Shown: positions 22,882 to 25,818 of the stretch, piece by piece
Numbering within the stretch: position 1 is the stretch's first letter
Layout: each line of letters opens with the position of its first letter
Virus record (IMG/VR): IMGVR_UViG_3300030118_000594
Span: 1-25,818 of that record
Source: a virus
DNA: 25,818 bases
Reading direction: 5' to 3' (one strand)
Translations under genes and position numbers: made by a program
The notes under the pieces: generated by a model
The model's database searches: none
What the model saw: only the letters and a program-made list of their open reading frames with translations
Told to the model about the DNA's origin: nothing

Positions 22882-23263
22882 AGATAAATGCGTCAGAAAA
22901 GAAGGTGGACAAGAAACCTTTGAGTGGGTTTGTACCAATGGATATGTGATATATTTAGCACAGTCGGACAATATAAAGAACTGTTTTACCTGTTTTCTCA
23001 AAAAATTTAGTGACTGGACATGGGAACAAGAAATCAGAAAAGGAATGAGAGAAGACCCAAAATATATAACCTGTAGGAGATATAAAAGAGTGAAAGCAAA
23101 GAATGGTCAACAAGTCTGTTTATATAAAGGTGCAAACGATACATATACGCTAGTGGTTGAAGGGAGTTGCCCAGTGCAGTATTCTTGTCGTTATGACCCA
23201 CATGGTAAACCACCCAATATTGACCAAGTTGTAGACTCACTAAATGATAGTTTTAAAAAATGA
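22781..23263 (+). CDS. Cysteine-rich exported or membrane-anchored protein, start nested in the previous gene
   Basis: ATG 22781 lies inside the end of the preceding gene (101-bp overlap, +1 frame) with AAAAGG (22766-22771) upstream. The 160-aa product starts with a strongly hydrophobic segment (SLWQWFWLLVLVLWCFLVLPLWA), lacking a basic n-region, which could be a signal sequence with cleavage after A24 or an anchor. The rest is polar with about nine cysteines in pairs (NCFTC, ITC, QVC, SCPVQYSC), as in disulphide-bonded periplasmic proteins. No lipobox is convincing. Function unknown; the lysis neighbourhood suggests the periplasm or envelope as the site of action. Confidence 0.77.
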   Translation: MSLWQWFWLLVLVLWCFLVLPLWALTEGGGYQTRDKCVRKEGGQETFEWVCTNGYVIYLAQSDNIKNCFTCFLKKFSDWTWEQEIRKGMREDPKYITCRRYKRVKAKNGQQVCLYKGANDTYTLVVEGSCPVQYSCRYDPHGKPPNIDQVVDSLNDSFKK

Positions 23264-23442
23264 CATTGTTATTCGTGCTTGTTATTCTCGAAGGAACACA
23301 AATATATGACGAGTCTATAGAATATGGTAGTATTGATAAGTGCAACTGGTATGCAGAAAAGATTAATTTCTATAATGAAAGACAAACAAGGAATACGTTT
23401 TCAGCATATTGCAAACCAAAAGTAGTAACGAGAAAAGAATGA
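23260..23442 (+). CDS. Small exported two-cysteine protein
   Basis: This 60-aa protein overlaps the preceding stop (ATGA). It opens with a short hydrophobic run (TLLFVLVILEG, 2-12) and has a C-x3-A-x2-I-N motif (CNWYAEKIN) with a second cysteine further on, followed by K-P-K-V. The 2506 product has the same plan, so both may belong to one family of small phage proteins exported to the periplasm. Such proteins are common near lysis or early genes in marine phages, and none has a known function. Confidence 0.65.
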   Translation: MTLLFVLVILEGTQIYDESIEYGSIDKCNWYAEKINFYNERQTRNTFSAYCKPKVVTRKE

Positions 23443-23768
23443 CACAGAAGAAACTAGAAAAAGATTCAAAATATAACGAAATGGACGCTAACAGGGATGG
23501 TGTTATTTCCGATATTGAAATTGATAGTTGGCAACAGACCGAAGAAGTCAAAAGAATAAACAGAAAGCAAAAACACCAGAGAAACATGGCGTGGGTTTCT
23601 CTAGGGTCTATGTTGGTATTCACAATAATAATGTTTACGCCCTTAATACCAGACTCACGAATAAAATTACTCACAGACCTATCAAACCTATTTTATCTGG
23701 CACAAGCAGGGATAGTTGGTGCTTTTATGGGGTTTTCGGTCTTAGATAGAACAGGGATGAAGAAATGA
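23439..23768 (+). CDS. EF-hand protein with two membrane helices (holin candidate)
   Basis: ATG 23439 overlaps the upstream stop (ATGA); the product is 109 aa. Residues 16-27, DANRDGVISDIE, form a complete EF-hand calcium loop: D16, N18, D20 and S24 at positions 1, 3, 5 and 9, glycine at 6, isoleucine at 8 and glutamate at 12. A basic linker (37-48) leads to two TM helices (about 50-67 and 82-102). I recognise relatives in other marine phages. Two TM helices in a lysis block suggest a holin or antiholin, and the EF-hand could make it respond to calcium. That function is an inference. Confidence 0.78.
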   Translation: MTQKKLEKDSKYNEMDANRDGVISDIEIDSWQQTEEVKRINRKQKHQRNMAWVSLGSMLVFTIIMFTPLIPDSRIKLLTDLSNLFYLAQAGIVGAFMGFSVLDRTGMKK

Positions 23769-24226
23769 TAACATTACTTGGTAGCCTATTAGGATTTGGC
23801 ACAAGCTTTCTACCAGAAGTCCTAAATTATTTCAAAAGAGGACAGGAACAAAAGCACGAATTGCAAAGAATGAAAATGGAAATAGAACTAATGGCTAAAA
23901 GGTCAGAGTTCAAAATTCAAGAACTGGACAAAGAAGCTGAAATAAAAGAAGCAGAGGGGTTATATAAACATGATAGCGTGGATGCAGGGGGTTTTATCAA
24001 CGCATTACGAGGTAGTGTGCGTCCTGTTATCACTTATGCTTTTTTTGGCTTATTCGTTGCCATCAAAGTGACTGCTTTGATTAGCCTTATGAGTTTACCA
24101 GAAATGCAACTAAACATGGCTCTTAGTATGATTTGGGATGACCAGACCGCAGGTTTATTTTCGGCTATTATGGCATTTTGGTTTGGAAATAGGGCAGTTA
24201 GCAAGTATTATAGAGCAAAAGGGTGA
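23765..24226 (+). CDS. Holin of the three-TM (GTA-type) family
   Basis: This 153-aa protein has an N-terminal hydrophobic segment (ITLLGSLLGFGTSFLPEVLNYF, 2-23), a long charged coiled coil (about 28-68, EQKHELQRMKMEIELMAKRSEF), then the family-like GFINALRGSVRPVITYAFFGLFVAIKV and a last helix near IMAFWFGNRAVSKYY. This order fits the 3TM holin family used for gene-transfer-agent and phage release. It would open the inner membrane to let the endolysin out. It follows the EF-hand protein with an ATGA overlap and precedes the endolysin by 94 bp. Confidence 0.82.
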   Translation: MITLLGSLLGFGTSFLPEVLNYFKRGQEQKHELQRMKMEIELMAKRSEFKIQELDKEAEIKEAEGLYKHDSVDAGGFINALRGSVRPVITYAFFGLFVAIKVTALISLMSLPEMQLNMALSMIWDDQTAGLFSAIMAFWFGNRAVSKYYRAKG

Positions 24227-24229
24227 ACA

Positions 24230-24307
24230 TTGAACACAGAAGCAATAATAACCCATATATGTGTAGTTTTTGTTGGAGTGGTGTTAGTATATTTTTTTAT
24301 ATTTTAA
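24230..24307 (+). CDS. 25-aa single-TM peptide in the lysis block
   Basis: TTG 24230 is preceded by AAAGGG (24218-24223), six bases upstream, and starts four bases after the holin stop. The product (NTEAIITHICVVFVGVVLVYFFIF after the start) is a single membrane helix with a short polar N-terminus. It is too short for function prediction. It could be a pinholin-like or antiholin peptide, or the coding may be fortuitous. The clear ribosome site and its fit between holin and endolysin favour a real gene. Confidence 0.5.
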   Translation: MNTEAIITHICVVFVGVVLVYFFIF

Positions 24308-24320
24308 GAAAGGGTAAACA

Positions 24321-24779
24321 ATGGCTTTCACATTATCACAAAGAAGTTTAGGACGATTAGACGGAGTAAATAATAAATTACACTCAGTAGTTACTACAGC
24401 TATAGGTCTTTCAAATGTCGATTTCGGGGTCACTTGTGGACTCAGAACTGAAAAAGAGCAAGAGGATTTAGTGGCAAGAGGTGCGTCACAAACTATGAAA
24501 AGCAAACACCTTACAGGAGATGCGGTAGACGTTGTGGCGTATATTGGCTCACGCATTTCTTGGGAACTAAACCTGTATGACGATATTGCGGATGCGTTCA
24601 AAGAAGCATCAGTAAGAGAAGGAGTCGGAATAAGATGGGGTGCTTCATGGCATATCCCAGACTTAAGAGATTGGGAGGGTACGGCTGAAGAAGCAATGAA
24701 CTCTTATATAGACCTAAGACGTTCTCAATCGCGTAGAGCGTTCATTGATGCCCCTCATTTTGAGCTTGTAAGTGATTGA
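24321..24779 (+). CDS. Endolysin, M15-type peptidase (VanY / L-Ala-D-Glu peptidase-like)
   Basis: This 152-aa enzyme has the M15 zinc-peptidase layout: DFGVTCGLRTEKEQEDLVARG (about 34-54), SKHLTGDAVDVV (61-72) giving the ligands H63 and D70 in the SxHxxGxAxD motif, and a terminal APHFEL with the third ligand H146. A glutamate for catalysis would be expected just before that; the region GIRWGASWHIPD and RRSQSRRAFIDAPHFE is available. It lacks a signal peptide, so it needs a holin to cross the inner membrane. It has no separate wall-binding domain, which is typical for Gram-negative hosts. The last codons overlap the start of the second 35-bp repeat. Confidence 0.9.
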   Translation: MAFTLSQRSLGRLDGVNNKLHSVVTTAIGLSNVDFGVTCGLRTEKEQEDLVARGASQTMKSKHLTGDAVDVVAYIGSRISWELNLYDDIADAFKEASVREGVGIRWGASWHIPDLRDWEGTAEEAMNSYIDLRRSQSRRAFIDAPHFELVSD

Positions 24780-24800
24780 TTTTATTGAATAAATCCCAGG
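24767..24800 (+). repeat. 35-bp direct repeat, copy 2 (endolysin end to tiny-gene cluster)
   Basis: This copy matches 15095-15129 at 32 of 35 aligned columns, 9.7 kb away. Its first 13 bases encode the last residues and stop of the endolysin (VSD*), whereas copy 1 is wholly non-coding. AGGGA (24798-24802) lies eight bases before ATG 24811 and can serve as its ribosome site. The palindromic TTTATT-G-AATAAA (24781-24793) is perfect here and has one mismatch in copy 1. Probable role: promoter, leader or recombination joint. Confidence 0.85.
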
Positions 24801-24810
24801 GAACAAAGAC

Positions 24811-24984
24811 ATGAAAAAAATATACATGAAGCTTTATGATTTCTTCTCAAGCATAGCGAGTTATTTTTTAAAAAAATCATTGAACCAAAAAACCAAAGGG
24901 GGGTATCATGGCACTAACACCAAAGCAAAAAAAACTACCAAAAGGACTACAGGAAGCAATTCTAAAAAGTCAAAAAAAAGGTAA
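24811..24984 (+). CDS. Tiny basic protein A
   Basis: ATG 24811 follows the second repeat with AGGGA at good spacing; the product is 57 aa. The first 25 residues (MKLYDFFSSIASYFLKKSL) form an amphipathic, aromatic helix. The rest (from 27) is K/T/S-rich with repeated KTTK-like units and ends KKSKKR, as in disordered nucleic-acid-binding tails. A second frame starting at 24908 is open under its 3' half. It may be real up to the tail, or it may be the leader for the second frame. Unrecognised. Confidence 0.5.
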   Translation: MKKIYMKLYDFFSSIASYFLKKSLNQKTKGGYHGTNTKAKKTTKRTTGSNSKKSKKR

Positions 24985-25006
24985 AAAGAAGAAAGGGAAA
25001 AAATAA
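24908..25006 (+). CDS. Tiny lysine-rich protein B, nested out of frame
   Basis: ATG 24908 has AAAGGGG (24897-24903) four to eight bases upstream. The 32-aa product begins ALTPKQKKLPKGLQEAILKSQ and ends in a K/G run. The 'LTxxQKxLPxxLqxAIlkxQ' pattern is one I recognise from minimal proteins of marine phages, which is the reason to prefer this frame over the longer one it overlaps (24811-24984) by 77 bp. TAATG joins it to the next tiny gene. Function unknown. Confidence 0.58.
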   Translation: MALTPKQKKLPKGLQEAILKSQKKGKKKKGKK

Positions 25007-25095
25007 TGCCATATCATTATGGAAAAGGGTCACATTCATCACCCATGAAAAAGAAAAAGAAAAAAACCAAAAAAATGAAAAGAAAAAAGCGTTAA
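25006..25095 (+). CDS. Tiny lysine-rich protein C
   Basis: ATG 25006 overlaps the previous stop by one base. The 29-aa product starts PYHYGKGSHSSPM and ends in about 14 K, R, T and M residues. An aromatic/histidine start with a poly-lysine end recalls other minimal phage proteins of the MPYxYG...KKK kind. The next gene begins directly after its stop. Codons AAA and AAG alternate, so this is not a simple A-run artefact. Function unknown; DNA or RNA binding by charge only. Confidence 0.5.
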   Translation: MPYHYGKGSHSSPMKKKKKKTKKMKRKKR

Positions 25096-25278
25096 ATGGT
25101 TTTAGTCAAATCTATTAAGAAGTTCACAGCGAAACTCAATAAAACACAACAAAAAGCTATGAACCGCCACGCAAGACATCATTCATTGAAACACATGAAA
25201 GAAATGGCTAAAGACCTAGAGTCGGGTAGAACTTTCGCACAAGCACATACAAGAGCAATGCGGAAAGTCGGGAAATGA
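25096..25278 (+). CDS. Small basic conserved protein D (histidine-rich helix type)
   Basis: This 60-aa protein has LNKTQQKAMNRHARHHSLKHMKEMAKDLESGRTFAQAHTRAMRKVGK (about 14-60). The 'lt.kQ...m..H..hHs..HM..M...m..G..F..AH..AMk.vGk' pattern is one I recognise from many marine phage genomes. It forms two helices with regularly spaced histidines (about seven), so metal or nucleic-acid binding is possible but untested. It is the best supported of the tiny-gene cluster and ATGA-coupled to the next. Confidence 0.75.
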   Translation: MVLVKSIKKFTAKLNKTQQKAMNRHARHHSLKHMKEMAKDLESGRTFAQAHTRAMRKVGK

Positions 25279-25430
25279 TAGGTTTTACAACCACAGCTAC
25301 TATTTCTGAACTCATAGACAAAAGACCTATAGGACGTAAACGAAAACGTACCAGAAAGAACAAAATGCCCTTCAAAGGCAATTTAAAGGCCGTACAGCGT
25401 CTATTACCGATAAAAAGGGTAAAGTATTAA
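25275..25430 (+). CDS. Small arginine/lysine-rich protein E
   Basis: ATG 25275 overlaps the preceding stop (ATGA); the product is 51 aa. The first 15 residues (IGFTTTATISELID) are hydrophobic/polar. From 16 on it is very basic (KRPIGRKRKRTRKNK, then FKGNLKAVQRLLPIKRVK). The pattern fits a short nucleic-acid-binding peptide. It ends nine bases before the stop of the opposite-strand nuclease gene, so transcripts converge here. No family recognised. Confidence 0.58.
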   Translation: MIGFTTTATISELIDKRPIGRKRKRTRKNKMPFKGNLKAVQRLLPIKRVKY

Positions 25431-25439
25431 GTAAAATAT

Positions 25440-25802
25440 TTAAGACCTTACAGGCACGTTTATTTCGATTATCTCTTTCACTTGGTCAAGACATTCAGTA
25501 ACCCCACCTTTAACAATAAAATGAGGTGTACCCATTGCTTTTGATTGTACCGCCCAAAGCTTTTGAGCATCAGACAGCCTACCTTTTTGTGTTTTCAACT
25601 CAATATAAAGCACCCTGCCCTCTGGATACTCAATAATAATATCTGGACAACCAGACTTCAAACCCATCTTTTTCATCTTTAAATGATAGCCAATAGACTT
25701 TTGACCTTCATTCGGTACATGGAAATGCCTGAAGTGATAGTATTTGCACAAGTAATTTAGGTAGTCATTGCAAGATATTTGTATGTCTGATTCTTTCGTC
25801 AT
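25440..25802 (-). CDS. VRR-NUC domain nuclease
   Basis: This 120-aa (or longer) protein is the only minus-strand gene. It shows the VRR-NUC order: KESDIQ with E4, HVPNEGQ (28-34), KMKKMGLKSGCPDIIIEYPEG with D54, YIELKTQKGRLSDAQ with E68, K70 and Q80, then MGTPHFIVKGG. D54, E68 and K70 form the PD-(D/E)XK site. Stand-alone VRR-NUC proteins cut branched or mismatched DNA. The frame has no stop upstream to the window edge and the ATG lacks a ribosome site, so the true start may lie beyond 25818. Orientation suggests early transcription, converging with the late genes. Confidence 0.87.
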   Translation of the reverse strand: MTKESDIQISCNDYLNYLCKYYHFRHFHVPNEGQKSIGYHLKMKKMGLKSGCPDIIIEYPEGRVLYIELKTQKGRLSDAQKLWAVQSKAMGTPHFIVKGGVTECLDQVKEIIEINVPVRS

Positions 25803-25818
25803 GGGGGTAAAGTCTAAG

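Overview
The window is most of the virion-assembly and lysis half of a tailed phage (siphovirus) genome, plus the tail end of an early/replication block. The DNA is A+T-rich, with AGA for arginine and ATA for isoleucine very common. Genes are packed head to tail, mostly joined by TAATG or ATGA overlaps. All genes but one are on the + strand. The tape-measure gene followed by tail-tip and fibre genes, with no sheath and no contractile baseplate, indicates a long non-contractile tail. The holins, the M15-type endolysin and several small protein types recall phages of Gram-negative marine plankton (for example alphaproteobacteria). The host is inferred, not shown. No tRNA, integrase, repressor, CRISPR array or insertion sequence was recognised.

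Layout. (1) 1-3391, early/replication end: helical unknown protein, winged-helix protein, RecB/Cas4-like PD-(D/E)XK exonuclease, DUF1376-like replication protein with a C-run repeat in its linker, small exported protein, small NPPF methyltransferase and a 49-aa protein. (2) 3497-9686, packaging and head: terminase small and large subunits, portal, three short very basic proteins, Mu gpF/SPP1 gp7-like minor head protein, scaffold and major capsid protein. No prohead protease is seen; the order is like SPP1. A strong terminator follows the capsid gene. (3) 9739-14485, neck and tail: short connector-region protein, adaptor, neck/tail-completion protein, tail terminator, short protein, tail tube, tail chaperones G and G-T (made by a -1 frameshift at A AAA AAC) and tape measure. 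(4) 14482-21893, tail tip and adsorption: two distal tail proteins, a GNAT-like protein, a large J-like tip protein with FN3 domains and four fibre-type proteins, one with an S74 self-cleaving chaperone. (5) 21924-24779, lysis: XhlA-like protein, a TM protein overlapping a signal-peptide gene, an EF-hand membrane protein, a 3TM holin, a 25-aa TM peptide and an M15 endolysin. (6) 24811-25430: five tiny lysine/arginine-rich genes, two of them nested in different frames. (7) 25440-25802, minus strand: a VRR-NUC nuclease converging on the rest.

How the parts fit. The nuclease, methyltransferase and replication protein handle DNA. Terminase packages it through the portal into a scaffold-built shell, and neck proteins join the shell to a tail whose length the tape measure sets. 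Fibres bind the host, and the lysis genes release progeny. The non-coding signals most worth attention are a near-identical 35-bp direct repeat at 15095 and 24767, four C-runs (G-quadruplex on the other strand) inside the replication gene, the frameshift site, and a hairpin at 1581-1610 whose T-tract lies on the minus strand.
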